Below, one piece after another: positions 4,758-13,624 of a stretch of DNA of 34,825 nucleotides. Every line of letters starts with the position of its first letter. Position 1 is the first letter of the stretch. Origin of the DNA: Peptococcaceae bacterium (lineage in GTDB: Bacteria > Bacillota > Desulfitobacteriia > Desulfitobacteriales > Syntrophobotulaceae); assembly GCA_012517475.1 (NCBI GenBank), contig JAAYUV010000036.1, positions 1 through 34,825 on the forward strand, written 5' to 3'. Under the pieces are notes generated by a model. That model did no database searches and was not told the origin of the DNA. It was given only the letters and a program-made list of their open reading frames with translations. The translations under genes and the position numbers were made by a program.

Positions 4758-7700
4758 TTATTGCCATTTCACGTTCTCTTTTCCGACTAAATTAATCAAT
4801 TCCGTTTTGAGTTCTTCACAATTCCTTACATAAAGATTCTTGCTGACTTCATACAATTTTTGAGTATCCTGGAAGAAAAAATAGACCGGAAGATTCCCGT
4901 GATACGTTCCCAGGATCAGCCGAATCCGGCTGATCAGCTCCTTTTCTTCAGGATTCCCTATTTTAATGTACAATTTAGCCTGCTTGGTCCCTGTGTTCTC
5001 CTTTTGATCCAGTGAAGCAGATGCCTGTGCAGATCCGAGAACCTGCTCTATGGGAATAATCTTTTCGGCAAAGATCTTTTTTTCTTCTTCATTGGTATAA
5101 TACCTTCCATGGACAATCACGATCTGATCATTATCCAATCCCACAGTTTCAGAAAAAAGTCTTGGAAATACCAATACTTCTATCATCCCGGACAAGTCTT
5201 CCAGCAAAAAGCTTGCCATCATTTCGCCTTTTTTGGTTATTGTTTGCCTGTAAGAATTAATTATCCCGCCTAATATTACCTTTTTTTCATCTTCACTTTC
5301 CAGACAAGCTGCAATATCCGAACTTGTCGATCTCTTCATCAGATCCTGAACGGCAAGCAAAGGATGGGCTGTTAAATAAATCCCGATATATTCTTTCTCC
5401 ATTTTCAGGATTTCGCCCTCTTCAAATTCTTCGATTTCGGGTATTTGAAGATCATCATCCAATTCCCTGTCCAGATCAAACAAGGAAATTTGCCCTGATT
5501 CCATATCCTTCTGGCGGTTTTGAGCGAGCTCAAGTGCCTGATCCAACACTTTCATTGCCTGGGCACGGTTGCATAAAGACTGAAATGCCCCTGCCTTAAT
5601 CAGACTTTCCAGTGTCCGCTTGTTCATGACCCTGGAATCAATCCGTAAGATAAAATCATAAAAAGATTTAAATAGTCCTTTCTTGCGCTCCTGGATAACT
5701 TTTTCGACCAGCTGGCCCCCGACATTGCGGATCGCTTCAAGTCCAAACCGGATAGCACGGTTTTCAATGGTAAAATCATTAAAACTGTACTGCACATCAG
5801 GAGGGAGAATTTCTATCCCGCTCGCCCGCGCTTCCTGGATATAATAAGAAACTTTATCAGAGGAACCAATGACTGAACTTAACAGAGACGCGGTAAACTC
5901 CAGAGGATAATTGGCCTTAAGATAAGCTGTTTGATAAGAAATCATGGCATAAGCCGTTGCGTGGCCTTTATTAAAACCGTATTCGGCAAACTTAGCCATC
6001 AAATCAAAAATTTCTTCGGCTTCTTTCTCTTTCACTCCCAGACGAACTGCCCCGGGGACGATCCATTCCCCGTCTTTTTGCAAGCCATAGATAAAATTCT
6101 GTCTTTCTTCAGCCATGATCTTTTTATCTTTTTTACCCATAGCCCGGCGAAGAAGATCGGCACGCCCCAGTGAATAGCCCGCCAGCTGCTGAGCTATCTG
6201 CATGACCTGTTCCTGGTAAACAATAATACCATAAGTAGTCTTAAGAATTTCTTCCATTTTAGGATGGAGATAAGAAATCTTGCCGCCGTTCTTCCTGCGG
6301 ATAAATTCCGGAATCTGATCCATGGGCCCCGGTCGGTAAAGAGCGATTACAGCGATAATATCCTCAAAACAACTTGGTTTCAAGTCCTTAAGAACCGCCC
6401 TCATGCCCCCGCTTTCCAACTGAAATACTCCGGTGCTGTTCCCCTCGGACAAAAGATCATATGTTAATTTATCGTCTAAAGGAAGACTATTTATAGCCAA
6501 GTCAATACCTTTAGTTTGCTTTATGTTTTCTAAAGTCTTAGTAATAATGGTCAGATTGCGCAGACCTAAAAAGTCCATCTTGAGCAAGCCGATTTCTTCC
6601 ACAGTTTTCATCGGGAACTGAGTCATTAAAAATCCGTCAGTAGTCTTTTGCAGGGGCAGGTAATTCGTTAAAGGTTCTCTGGCAATCACTACCCCGGCCG
6701 CGTGGGTAGAAGCATGTCTGGGCGTTCCCTCCAAAGACCTGGAAATCTCGTAAAGCCTCTTGACTTCCTCTTCTTCTGCCACCATTTTTTGCAGTTCCGG
6801 TGAGACCGTTAGAGCCCTTTCCAAAGTCATTCCCAGTTCGAAAGGAACTGCTTTGGCTACACGGTCAACTTTCCCCAAGGGAATATCCAGGACGCGTCCC
6901 ACATCCCGGATTGCCCCCTTTGCACCCATTGTTCCGAAAGTGATAATCTGGCAGACCTTGTCTTCCCCATATTTTTCCGTTACATAGCTGATAACTTTTT
7001 CTCGTCCGTCCGGATCAAAATCGATATCTATGTCAGGCATGGAAATTCGCTCAGGATTTAAAAACCTTTCAAAAAGCAAATCGTGACGCAGCGGTTCTAC
7101 CGATGTGATCCCCAGAAGATAGGCCACCATGCTCGCTGCCGCAGACCCCCGGCCCGGACCGACAGCTACTCCGTGTTCCCGGGCATACCGGCAAAAGTCG
7201 GATACGATCAGGAAATATCCTGAGAAACCTGTTTGCGTAATGACATCCAGTTCATAGAGAAGACGCTCCCGTTCTTTCTCCGTGGCATTGGGGTAATAGA
7301 CCGGAAAAGCTTTCAAGCATAATTCCCGCAAATATTCATCCAGGGTCATTCCTGCCGGAACCTCATAGACGGGCAAATAATGCCGGCCAAAAGCAAAATC
7401 CACTTTACACCGTTCTGCAATTTCCTGGGTAAGATTCAATACTTCCGGAGTTTCTCCAAAAAGCAGTTCCATCTCCCTCTTGCTTTTCAGGTAAAATTCT
7501 TTGCCTTCAAAACTCATCCGGTTGGCATCAGCCAGAGTTTTCCCGGTTTGGATGCATAAAAGAACGTCTTGGATGAAAGCATCATCTTTCCGTACATAAT
7601 GGACATCATTCGTTGCAACCAAAGGAATCCTCGTTTCCTGGCTGAGCTTGCGAAGTCCGAGATTCACTTTTCTCTGATCACTTAAGCCGTGGTCCTGTAT

Positions 7701-8216
7701 TTCCAAGTAAAAATGATCTTTGCCAAAAATAGCTTGGAGTTCATGTGCGGCATCTTTTGCCCGTGAATAGTTATCCTGAAGAAGAAACTCGGAGACCTCC
7801 CCGGCTAAACAGCCGCTCAAAGCAATTAAGCCTTTGCTGTACTGCTGCAAAAGCTCTTTATCTGCTCTGGGCTTATAATAAAACCCGTCAATATGCGCTT
7901 GTGATACGATTTTCACAAGATTGCGGTAGCCTTCAATGTTTTCAGCGAGCAGCACCAAATGGTAGTTTTTGTCGTCTTTTCCCATCACCCGGTCTGTTCT
8001 TTTCCCCGGAGCGACATAAACCTCACAGCCAATGATGGGTTTAATCCCTTGTTTATGGCAGGACTTATAAAAATCAATAACCCCAAACATAACCCCATGG
8101 TCTGTAATCGCTAAAGCAGGCATATCCATCTCTGCTGCCTGTCTGGCTAGTTCACTGATCCGGGCTGCACCGTCCAGCAGGCTATATTCCGTATGAACAT
8201 GGAGATGTGTGAACAT
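4758..8216 (-). CDS. dnaE: DNA polymerase III alpha subunit (DnaE type)
   Basis: The 1152-residue replicative polymerase starts with a PHP domain ('FTHLHVHTEYSLLDG', residues 2-16, through about 270). The palm follows with the catalytic 'PDIDIDF' (394-400, Asp395 and Asp397). Finger and helix-hairpin-helix regions come next, around 'FNKGHATAYAMISYQTAYLK'. An OB-fold ('VILGGIINSYRQTITKKGEM') lies near 1000. The PHP metal-binding pattern is present, unlike in E. coli DnaE where it is decayed. Firmicutes usually also carry PolC, with DnaE extending primers. The ATG lies two bases after the stop of the YtoI-like gene, so the two genes are almost certainly translated from one mRNA. Confidence 0.97.
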   Translation of the reverse strand: MFTHLHVHTEYSLLDGAARISELARQAAEMDMPALAITDHGVMFGVIDFYKSCHKQGIKPIIGCEVYVAPGKRTDRVMGKDDKNYHLVLLAENIEGYRNLVKIVSQAHIDGFYYKPRADKELLQQYSKGLIALSGCLAGEVSEFLLQDNYSRAKDAAHELQAIFGKDHFYLEIQDHGLSDQRKVNLGLRKLSQETRIPLVATNDVHYVRKDDAFIQDVLLCIQTGKTLADANRMSFEGKEFYLKSKREMELLFGETPEVLNLTQEIAERCKVDFAFGRHYLPVYEVPAGMTLDEYLRELCLKAFPVYYPNATEKERERLLYELDVITQTGFSGYFLIVSDFCRYAREHGVAVGPGRGSAAASMVAYLLGITSVEPLRHDLLFERFLNPERISMPDIDIDFDPDGREKVISYVTEKYGEDKVCQIITFGTMGAKGAIRDVGRVLDIPLGKVDRVAKAVPFELGMTLERALTVSPELQKMVAEEEEVKRLYEISRSLEGTPRHASTHAAGVVIAREPLTNYLPLQKTTDGFLMTQFPMKTVEEIGLLKMDFLGLRNLTIITKTLENIKQTKGIDLAINSLPLDDKLTYDLLSEGNSTGVFQLESGGMRAVLKDLKPSCFEDIIAVIALYRPGPMDQIPEFIRRKNGGKISYLHPKMEEILKTTYGIIVYQEQVMQIAQQLAGYSLGRADLLRRAMGKKDKKIMAEERQNFIYGLQKDGEWIVPGAVRLGVKEKEAEEIFDLMAKFAEYGFNKGHATAYAMISYQTAYLKANYPLEFTASLLSSVIGSSDKVSYYIQEARASGIEILPPDVQYSFNDFTIENRAIRFGLEAIRNVGGQLVEKVIQERKKGLFKSFYDFILRIDSRVMNKRTLESLIKAGAFQSLCNRAQAMKVLDQALELAQNRQKDMESGQISLFDLDRELDDDLQIPEIEEFEEGEILKMEKEYIGIYLTAHPLLAVQDLMKRSTSSDIAACLESEDEKKVILGGIINSYRQTITKKGEMMASFLLEDLSGMIEVLVFPRLFSETVGLDNDQIVIVHGRYYTNEEEKKIFAEKIIPIEQVLGSAQASASLDQKENTGTKQAKLYIKIGNPEEKELISRIRLILGTYHGNLPVYFFFQDTQKLYEVSKNLYVRNCEELKTELINLVGKENVKWQ

Positions 8217-8218
8217 TG

Positions 8219-9529
8219 CTATTTATTATCCCCCATCCGGGCTGTCATCAGACCTTTAACCAAAAGTGATCCCTGATCATTGCTCACTTCAATTTCGATA
8301 TTGCAGTGTTTTTTGGTGACAAGAAGAAGCTTGGCTGTAATACTGATCTCCGTTCCAACTGGGACCGGATAAAACTGATAAAAGCTAAAATTCTCCGTAA
8401 TTGCATCCATTCTGTATTTTTTCCGTAAAGCAATATACCCCGTCGTATTCATGAGAGTGACCAGAATCCCGCAGCTGGCAGAGCCAAATTCATTGGACAT
8501 AAACTGAGTAATCTCACCCTTTATGGTCAGGTTCTCCGAATCCTGAACATATCTGAAACCGCTTAGTACGAGGTTATCTACTGTTTCTCCGAACTGCGGC
8601 TGTTTCTGAATCTGCTGCAAAGCTTCCAGAACATCCTGCAAACTGACAATTCCGATTAGCTTACCGTTTTCCACCACGGCAGTAATCTCCAGCCCTTCCC
8701 AGACCATCTTCCTGGAAATATGGGTGACTGAATCGTCCCTGCCTACTGTAAAAGGGTTTTTATTCATGACCCTGCTGATCGGCACATCCTGATCTGCCCC
8801 TGCAACGTCCACCGCTGTAACAATACCGGTTACATTTTCTTCCTCGTCAATGACCGGAAAACGGCTGTGTCCTGTAACCTGAGAAAGCTTGTACCAATCC
8901 CCCACCGTTGCTTCTTCTTTTAGATACTTGACATCTCTTACCATAATGTCTTCAACGAGCAGCAATTCTTTTTCAATGAGGCGGTCAAACAGGGCCCGGT
9001 TAATCATGGTCGTTACCACGAAGGTGTCATAAGGCGAAATAATAATCACCGAATTTAAGCTTTTGGCCAGATCCACTACTTCCCTGGAAGGTTCCAGACC
9101 TCCGGTAATTAAAAGAGGAACATTATTCTCAAGGGCTAAAACTTGCGCATCCGTTCGGTTGCCGACAATACAAAGGGCGTCTTCCTCAAGATATCGCTGC
9201 ATATCTTTCAGCTCCATTGCAGCAATAATGAATTTATTCGGACATTCGGAAAGCCTGTTCTCACCGCAGACAATAATTCCTTCCACGATTTGTGATACTT
9301 CCTGAAGAGTAAGATCTTCTATTTGTCTTTCTTTCACCCCTTCGATACGAAGGGTCCCCACCTTGGGAATGGATCTTACCAAACCTTTATTCTCAGCTTC
9401 TTTAATGGCCCGGTAAGCAGTTCCTTCACTGACATCCAGTTCCTTGGCAATAAAACGTACGGATACTTTGCTTCCAATTGCCAGATCCTCAATGAAGCTT
9501 AGAATCTGTTGATGTTTTGTCTTACTCAA
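8219..9529 (-). CDS. YtoI-like regulator: HTH, DRTGG, CBS pair, hot-dog domain
   Basis: The 436-residue protein has an N-terminal winged helix-turn-helix (about 2-60, 'VRFIAKELDVSEGTAYRAIK'). A DRTGG domain follows (about 85-190, containing 'NVPLLITGG'), then two CBS motifs (about 205-310, 'VEDIMVRDVKYL' and 'ISRVMNKNPFTVG'). The C-terminal part is a hot-dog/thioesterase-like fold. This is the B. subtilis YtoI arrangement. CBS and DRTGG modules usually bind adenine nucleotides, so a nucleotide-sensing DNA-binding role is likely but unproven. I chose TTG 9527-9529: the AGGTGGGG site (9538-9545) is well spaced for it. The promoter -10 at 9557-9562 lies inside the longer frame and rules out the ATG at 9583. 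dnaE follows after two bases. Confidence 0.85.
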   Translation of the reverse strand: MSKTKHQQILSFIEDLAIGSKVSVRFIAKELDVSEGTAYRAIKEAENKGLVRSIPKVGTLRIEGVKERQIEDLTLQEVSQIVEGIIVCGENRLSECPNKFIIAAMELKDMQRYLEEDALCIVGNRTDAQVLALENNVPLLITGGLEPSREVVDLAKSLNSVIIISPYDTFVVTTMINRALFDRLIEKELLLVEDIMVRDVKYLKEEATVGDWYKLSQVTGHSRFPVIDEEENVTGIVTAVDVAGADQDVPISRVMNKNPFTVGRDDSVTHISRKMVWEGLEITAVVENGKLIGIVSLQDVLEALQQIQKQPQFGETVDNLVLSGFRYVQDSENLTIKGEITQFMSNEFGSASCGILVTLMNTTGYIALRKKYRMDAITENFSFYQFYPVPVGTEISITAKLLLVTKKHCNIEIEVSNDQGSLLVKGLMTARMGDNK

Positions 9530-9556
9530 TAACAACGCCCCACCTGTTTTTTTTAT

Positions 9557-9562
9557 ATTATA
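9557..9562 (-). promoter_or_regulatory. -10 element of the ytoI-like/dnaE promoter
   Basis: On the reverse strand TGGTATAAT gives a perfect -10, with an upstream TG near the extended -10 position. The -35 is weak (TAGTGT at 17 bp). The transcript would start near 9550, about 20 bases before the TTG start. Confidence 0.5.
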
Positions 9563-9602
9563 CCACATGGCGGGGCTGTACACTATTTGTTATATGATAA
9601 GC

Positions 9603-9803
9603 TTACTTTCCCATTTTTTTTAGTCTCTGGGATAGCTTTCCCCCAATTTTTCCTGAAATCCTGGGACTTAAGGACTGCCAACCCTTGTCTTTAATTTGTT
9701 CAACAATTCCTAATTCTGAAGCAATCTCCAGCTTTAGGTCATCGATGAGGTTATTTTGTTTTTTGCTGACTGACTTTGTTTTTTCTTCGCGGGATCTTTC
9801 CAT
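9603..9803 (-). CDS. Alpha/beta-type small acid-soluble spore protein
   Basis: The 66-residue basic protein has 'LIDDLKLEIASELGI' in the middle. It contains the E-I-A-S-E-L-G motif at which germination protease GPR cuts SASPs. It is followed by 'ISGKIGGKLSQRLKKMG', the conserved Gly-rich second segment. Alpha/beta SASPs coat and protect DNA in the dormant spore, so the organism is expected to sporulate. The sequence diverges from major SspA-type proteins and is nearer the minor SspF-like kind. The N-terminal 15 residues are unusually Lys/Ser-rich. It lies upstream of the ytoI-like promoter and is probably transcribed in the forespore. Confidence 0.7.
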   Translation of the reverse strand: MERSREEKTKSVSKKQNNLIDDLKLEIASELGIVEQIKDKGWQSLSPRISGKIGGKLSQRLKKMGK

Positions 9804-9822
9804 ATATCGGTCACTACTCCTT

Positions 9823-9963
9823 TTACAGTACGGAAATCACGGCCTGAGAACCTTCCCGGTAAGGACAATCCATTCCTTTTAAGTCCAATCCCTGGGTATG
9901 TTTCAGACGGCAAACACTGTTGACTGAAAAAATACAATTGCGGATACATTCTTTTTCTGACAT
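9823..9963 (-). CDS. Tiny cysteine protein (46 aa)
   Basis: The reverse-strand frame from ATG 9961-9963 to TAA 9823-9825 reads MSEKECIRNCIFSVNSVCRL, then 'KHTQGLDLKGMDCPYREGS'. Four Cys (6, 10, 18, 33) suggest a small metal-binding knuckle, loosely like DUF1540 peptides; I cannot place it firmly. An AAGGAG ribosome site lies about 10 bases upstream. An alternative overlapping frame (9734-10003) is longer, but its composition does not look like a protein. The gene lies between the WecA-type gene's terminator and the spore protein gene. Confidence 0.5.
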   Translation of the reverse strand: MSEKECIRNCIFSVNSVCRLKHTQGLDLKGMDCPYREGSQAVISVL

Positions 9964-10000
9964 GAACCATCATCTCCTTACAAGTATTTTTGCCCTTTTC

Positions 10001-10033
10001 CAAAAAAAATATCCTGCAATCACTGCAGGATAT
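10001..10033 (-). terminator. Terminator after the WecA/TagO-type gene
   Basis: A perfect 10-bp stem (ATATCCTGCA with TGCAGGATAT, 10009-10018 and 10024-10033) has a 5-base loop. On the reverse strand it is followed by T8. Confidence 0.85.
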
Positions 10034-10078
10034 ATGTAAATATATTCATTTAAGAAAAACTTGCAAGAAATCTTTTCA

Positions 10079-11110
10079 TTAGAGTTTTCCCTGGCTTAGG
10101 CCTTTATGCCAGCGAAACCTCCGGAACATGATCCTTAGAATCAAAATCAGATTTAATACGACAAGGAGTACAGCCATATACCAGTTGTCATAATCATAAA
10201 AAACGGCAGCTAACCCAAAGCAAAAACTGATCGCATAAAGAATCAGAACAGCCTGCCGTTGATTAAGCCCCGAGTCCAATAACCGGTGATGCAGGTGCCC
10301 CCTGTCAGCCCTGGCAATGGATAATCCCTTCCAACTCCTTCTGATAATGGCAAAAACCAAATCCGTTAAAGGCATACCCAGTACCAGCAGCGGAACAACC
10401 AAACCAAGAAGGGTAGCTGTTTTCAAAAGTCCCCAAATCGATACTGCCCCGATAATGTATCCCAGGAACATACTGCCGGAATCGCCCATAAAGATCTTGG
10501 CCGGGTGAAAGTTATAAAAGAGAAAGCCAAAGGCAGCCCCCGCCAAAGCCAGCATAAGGAAAGACGCCGGCTCATTTCCAATTCGGTTTGCAGACCAGAA
10601 CAGGATCAACGCGGCAATGGTACAGATTCCTGCGGCCAAACCGTCAAGCCCGTCGGAAATATTCACTGTGTTAACAAGTCCGACAATCCAAAATACAATA
10701 AAGACATAACCCAGATACCCAAGGTTCACTGGACCTAAAAGAGGTATCGTGATTTGGTCTACCGCTGAAAGCCCGAAGAAAAACGGAATAACCGCAGCTA
10801 ACAGCTGCCAAAACAATTTATACAGCGGCCGGATACTTTTTTTATCGTCAATTAAACCAACAGCAAAGATAATGGTACTTCCCAGAAAGAAACCAAAAAT
10901 CGTACTGTTCAGATCCACATAGATAAGTACTGCCAGCCAAAAAGAAAGATAAATGGCAGCCCCCCCAAATCTCGGCATAGGAACAGAATGAATCCTGCGG
11001 TCTCCCGGATGATCCAATATCCCCCATTTCTTAGCAAGAATAATTGCTGCAGGGGTTAGAATCAAGGCAAAAAGAGCTGCTGCCGCAAAGGTTGTTATAT
11101 ATGAGATCAT
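10079..11110 (-). CDS. Undecaprenyl-phosphate sugar-1-phosphate transferase (WecA/TagO/MraY family)
   Basis: This membrane enzyme moves a UDP-linked HexNAc-1-phosphate to undecaprenyl phosphate, starting teichoic-acid-like or other surface polymers. The 343-residue protein has about ten membrane helices. Its loops carry 'DHPGDRRIHSVPMPRFGG', the catalytic 'NTVNISDGLDGLAAG', 'KIFMGDSGSMFLGY' and the WecA-type 'RGHLHHRLLDSG'. The H-L-H-H loop separates WecA/TagO from MraY. I chose ATG 11108-11110, which has GGAGG five bases upstream; an earlier ATG at 11131 would contain that site. It follows trmL closely and is likely cotranscribed. The sugar donor cannot be fixed from sequence. Confidence 0.9.
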   Translation of the reverse strand: MISYITTFAAAALFALILTPAAIILAKKWGILDHPGDRRIHSVPMPRFGGAAIYLSFWLAVLIYVDLNSTIFGFFLGSTIIFAVGLIDDKKSIRPLYKLFWQLLAAVIPFFFGLSAVDQITIPLLGPVNLGYLGYVFIVFWIVGLVNTVNISDGLDGLAAGICTIAALILFWSANRIGNEPASFLMLALAGAAFGFLFYNFHPAKIFMGDSGSMFLGYIIGAVSIWGLLKTATLLGLVVPLLVLGMPLTDLVFAIIRRSWKGLSIARADRGHLHHRLLDSGLNQRQAVLILYAISFCFGLAAVFYDYDNWYMAVLLVVLNLILILRIMFRRFRWHKGLSQGKL

Positions 11111-11131
11111 TTTAGCCTCCACAAAACTCAA

Positions 11132-11602
11132 CTAAGTAAGCTGAGGAAATTTCCACTGCCGCAAAACTTCATAAGTCACTACAGCTACTGAATTGGACAG
11201 GTTCAGGGAACGAGCTTCTTCCCTCATCGGCAGACGGATAAGGTTCCGGGGGTAACGATGAAGGATTTCCTGTCCTAACCCTTTTGTTTCCTTTCCGAAA
11301 AGCAAGTAACATCCCGCAGGATACGTAACATCGGTATAGAATTGCTTTGCCTTGGTTGTAGCCAGGAACCGCTCACCCTCAGGATTCTTCTGTTCAAACT
11401 CCAGAAAATTTTCGTATACAAAGACATTCAGAAGATGCCAATAATCGAGTCCTGCCCTTTTTAAGTGCTTATCATCAATACTAAATCCCAAAGGTTTTAT
11501 CAAATGTAAATCAGCGCCGACGGCAGCACATAACCTTGCGACATTCCCGGTATTGGGCGGGATTTCAGGTTCAACCATGACTATATTTAACTTATTCATC
11601 AT
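11132..11602 (-). CDS. trmL: tRNA (cytidine/uridine-34-2'-O)-methyltransferase TrmL
   Basis: The 156-residue SPOUT methyltransferase modifies the wobble 2'-hydroxyl of tRNA-Leu species with S-adenosylmethionine. The N-terminal 'IVMVEPEIPPNTGNVARLCA' and 'HLIKPLGFSIDDKHLKRAGL' segments are characteristic. The C-terminal knot reads 'LIRLPMREEARSLNLSNSVA' followed by 'VVTYEVLRQ'. Length and motifs equal those of YibK/TrmL, so it is a stand-alone SPOUT domain. The start may be either of two adjacent ATGs. It is divergent from the Lrp-type gene, and the WecA-type gene follows. Both tRNA substrates in the known E. coli reaction are leucine tRNAs; two tRNA-Leu genes lie in this window, though that may be chance. 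Confidence 0.93.
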   Translation of the reverse strand: MMNKLNIVMVEPEIPPNTGNVARLCAAVGADLHLIKPLGFSIDDKHLKRAGLDYWHLLNVFVYENFLEFEQKNPEGERFLATTKAKQFYTDVTYPAGCYLLFGKETKGLGQEILHRYPRNLIRLPMREEARSLNLSNSVAVVTYEVLRQWKFPQLT

Positions 11603-11733
11603 TAACCTATTCTTGCCCTTTTTAACCTATAAGTTAAGCACTATCTCTAAATTTCCAATATATTATAACTCGAAAAGATGTAAATGTATATTTTATGACA
11701 CCAAGAACATTGAAAAAGTTATGGCTTTTTGAG

Positions 11734-11763
11734 TTGTTATAAGATCCCAAATTATGATATTAT
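11734..11763 (+). promoter_or_regulatory. Promoter of the lrp-aminotransferase operon
   Basis: TTGTTA (11734-11739) and TATTAT (11758-11763) are separated by 18 bp. They lie about 33 bases before the ATG at 11796, in a 193-base divergent gap with trmL. Confidence 0.5.
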
Positions 11764-11795
11764 AGTCTAAATTGTTGGAAAGGGGTATTGTATTT

Positions 11796-12293
11796 ATGCT
11801 ATCCCAAGAGGATCGACGCCTCCTTTATATTTTATCACAGGACTGCCGGCTGACCCCGGAAGAATTGTCCATCCAAACCGGTTTAACCCCGGAATACATA
11901 AATAAAAAGATTAAACAATGGGAAAAGGATAAAGTCATAGTCAAATACGGTCTTTTGATTAACTATGAACAACTTGAAGAGGACAGGGTAACCGCATTAA
12001 TTGATGTAAAAGTGCTTTCGCAGCGGGGTCAAGGCTATGATAAAATCGCCCAGCGTTTTCAGAAATTTCCGGAGATCAAATCTGTTTATTTAATGTCCGG
12101 TGATTTTGATCTTTGTCTTGTGGTAGAAGGAAAAAATATGCACGAGATAGCCCAGTTTGTATCAGATAAATTATCCCCTCTGGATCTTATTGCAACCACT
12201 TCTACCCGTTTTATCCTTCGAAGATATAAACAGGATGGAATAGAATTCCACGGAGAGGAAGAGGGGCCTAAACGCCTTATGATTACGCCATGA
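11796..12293 (+). CDS. Lrp/AsnC-family transcriptional regulator
   Basis: The 165-residue protein has an N-terminal helix-turn-helix (about 1-55, 'LTPEELSIQTGLTPEYINKK'). A RAM ligand-binding/oligomerisation domain follows (about 70-145, 'VTALIDVKV' and 'EIKSVYLMSGDFDLCLVVEG'). Such proteins sense amino acids and regulate their metabolism. I chose ATG 11796: the GGAAAGGGG site is ten bases upstream, whereas the TTG at 11772 overlaps it. Its TGA overlaps the ATG of the aminotransferase gene (ATGA at 12290-12293). The two are translationally coupled, and the amino acid handled by the enzyme is probably the effector. Confidence 0.9.
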   Translation: MLSQEDRRLLYILSQDCRLTPEELSIQTGLTPEYINKKIKQWEKDKVIVKYGLLINYEQLEEDRVTALIDVKVLSQRGQGYDKIAQRFQKFPEIKSVYLMSGDFDLCLVVEGKNMHEIAQFVSDKLSPLDLIATTSTRFILRRYKQDGIEFHGEEEGPKRLMITP

Positions 12294-13453
12294 AGCATTA
12301 TTTATCACCTTTGGCCACGAGCCTTAAACCATCAGGAATACGCAAATTTTTTGACCTGGCGTCTACCATGGAAGACGTCATATCCCTCGGGGTAGGGGAA
12401 CCTGATTTTGCAACACCCTGGGTCATGAGAGAAACAGCGATCTTTTCTTTGGAACAGGGTCAAACCATGTATACCAGTAATGCCGGTCTGATCGACTTGC
12501 GCCGTGAATTGTCCAAATATATGGCCAAATCTCTGGGCTTAAATTATAGTCCGGAAAATGAGCTGCTCATCACCGTTGGCGCCAGCGAAGCGGTTGATCT
12601 CGCCATGCGGGCGCTCATCGTCCCCGGTGACGGGGTATTAATTCCCGATCCATCTTATGTGGCTTATGCGGGCTGTGCTTTGATGGCAGGAGCCGATATC
12701 CACTATGTGCCTCTAAGAGCGGAACACGACTTCCGACTTCAGGTCGATGATCTCCAGCTGGCTTACACTCCCAATTGCAAAGTTCTTGTTCTTTCTTACC
12801 CGAATAACCCGACCGGAGCGATCATGACGCGGGAAGAACTCCTCCCCATCGCCCGCTTCGCATCAGAAAATGACCTGATTGTCGTTTCCGATGAGATTTA
12901 CTCTGATTTAACTTATGGAGGAACCCATACTCCCTTTGCGACACTTCCTTACATGAAAAACCGTACTTTGCATGTCAGCGGTTTCTCTAAAGCTTATGCC
13001 ATGACAGGATGGCGTATTGGTTATGTAGCAGGACACCCGGATTTTATCCAGGTTATGACCAGAATCCATCAGTACACGATTATGTGCGCCCCGATTATGG
13101 CTCAGATTGCTGCACTGGAAGGACTAAAAGCCGGAGATTCGGCCAAAAAAGAAATGATTTTGGAATACGACCGCCGCCGCAGACTTCTGGTTAACGGTTT
13201 TAGGGAAATGGGCCTCAGTTGTTTTGAACCATTGGGTGCATTTTATGTCTTCCCCGATATCACAGCGACGGGTCTTCGTTCTGAAGAATTTGCCGAACAG
13301 CTGATTAAGGAAGAAAAGGTGGCTGTTGTTCCCGGCACTGCTTTTGGTCCTGCGGGAGAAGGGCATATCCGTTGTTCTTATGCCTATTCAACCCAGCAAT
13401 TACTCGAAGCCCTTGAGAGAATATCCCGTTTTGTCAAGAAAAGATTATCATAA
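12290..13453 (+). CDS. PLP-dependent aminotransferase, class I/II
   Basis: The 387-residue fold-type I aminotransferase has all the hallmark residues. These are 'GVGEPDFATP' (34-43), 'NNPTG' (172-176, Asn173), 'SDEIYSDL' (Asp201, Tyr204), 'SGFSKAYAMTGWRIGY' with the PLP-binding Lys234, and a C-terminal 'HIRCSYA' with the carboxylate-binding Arg. It belongs near the PatA/AspC-like subgroup of aspartate or aromatic aminotransferases; the exact amino-acid substrate is not fixed by sequence. It is coupled to an Lrp/AsnC regulator and followed by a strong terminator. The pair is a recurring arrangement in Firmicutes. Confidence 0.92.
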   Translation: MKHYLSPLATSLKPSGIRKFFDLASTMEDVISLGVGEPDFATPWVMRETAIFSLEQGQTMYTSNAGLIDLRRELSKYMAKSLGLNYSPENELLITVGASEAVDLAMRALIVPGDGVLIPDPSYVAYAGCALMAGADIHYVPLRAEHDFRLQVDDLQLAYTPNCKVLVLSYPNNPTGAIMTREELLPIARFASENDLIVVSDEIYSDLTYGGTHTPFATLPYMKNRTLHVSGFSKAYAMTGWRIGYVAGHPDFIQVMTRIHQYTIMCAPIMAQIAALEGLKAGDSAKKEMILEYDRRRRLLVNGFREMGLSCFEPLGAFYVFPDITATGLRSEEFAEQLIKEEKVAVVPGTAFGPAGEGHIRCSYAYSTQQLLEALERISRFVKKRLS

Positions 13454-13483
13454 AGTATAGCTATATATTATTAAGACCTAAAA

Positions 13484-13525
13484 AAGCTGCCGCTAAAAAC
13501 TTTTACCAAGTGTTTACGGCAGCTT
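13484..13525. terminator. Terminator after the aminotransferase gene
   Basis: The AAGCTGCCG/CGGCAGCTT stem (13484-13492, 13517-13525) extends inward by TAAA..TTTA pairs. A- and T-rich flanks on both sides allow use in either direction, between convergent transcription units. Confidence 0.8.
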
Positions 13526-13624
13526 AATATTTTCATTACATTCCTTTGTTATGCTTAGTTTGTCCCCTCCCTATTCAATATAAACTATACTTAAATCTCC
13601 GTACTATTACGGAACTTTTTTTTG

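Noticed and set aside
9734-10003. 89-residue reverse-strand frame overlapping the small Cys protein and the start of the spore protein gene
   Set aside because: It overlaps two better-supported frames and its composition does not resemble a folded protein.
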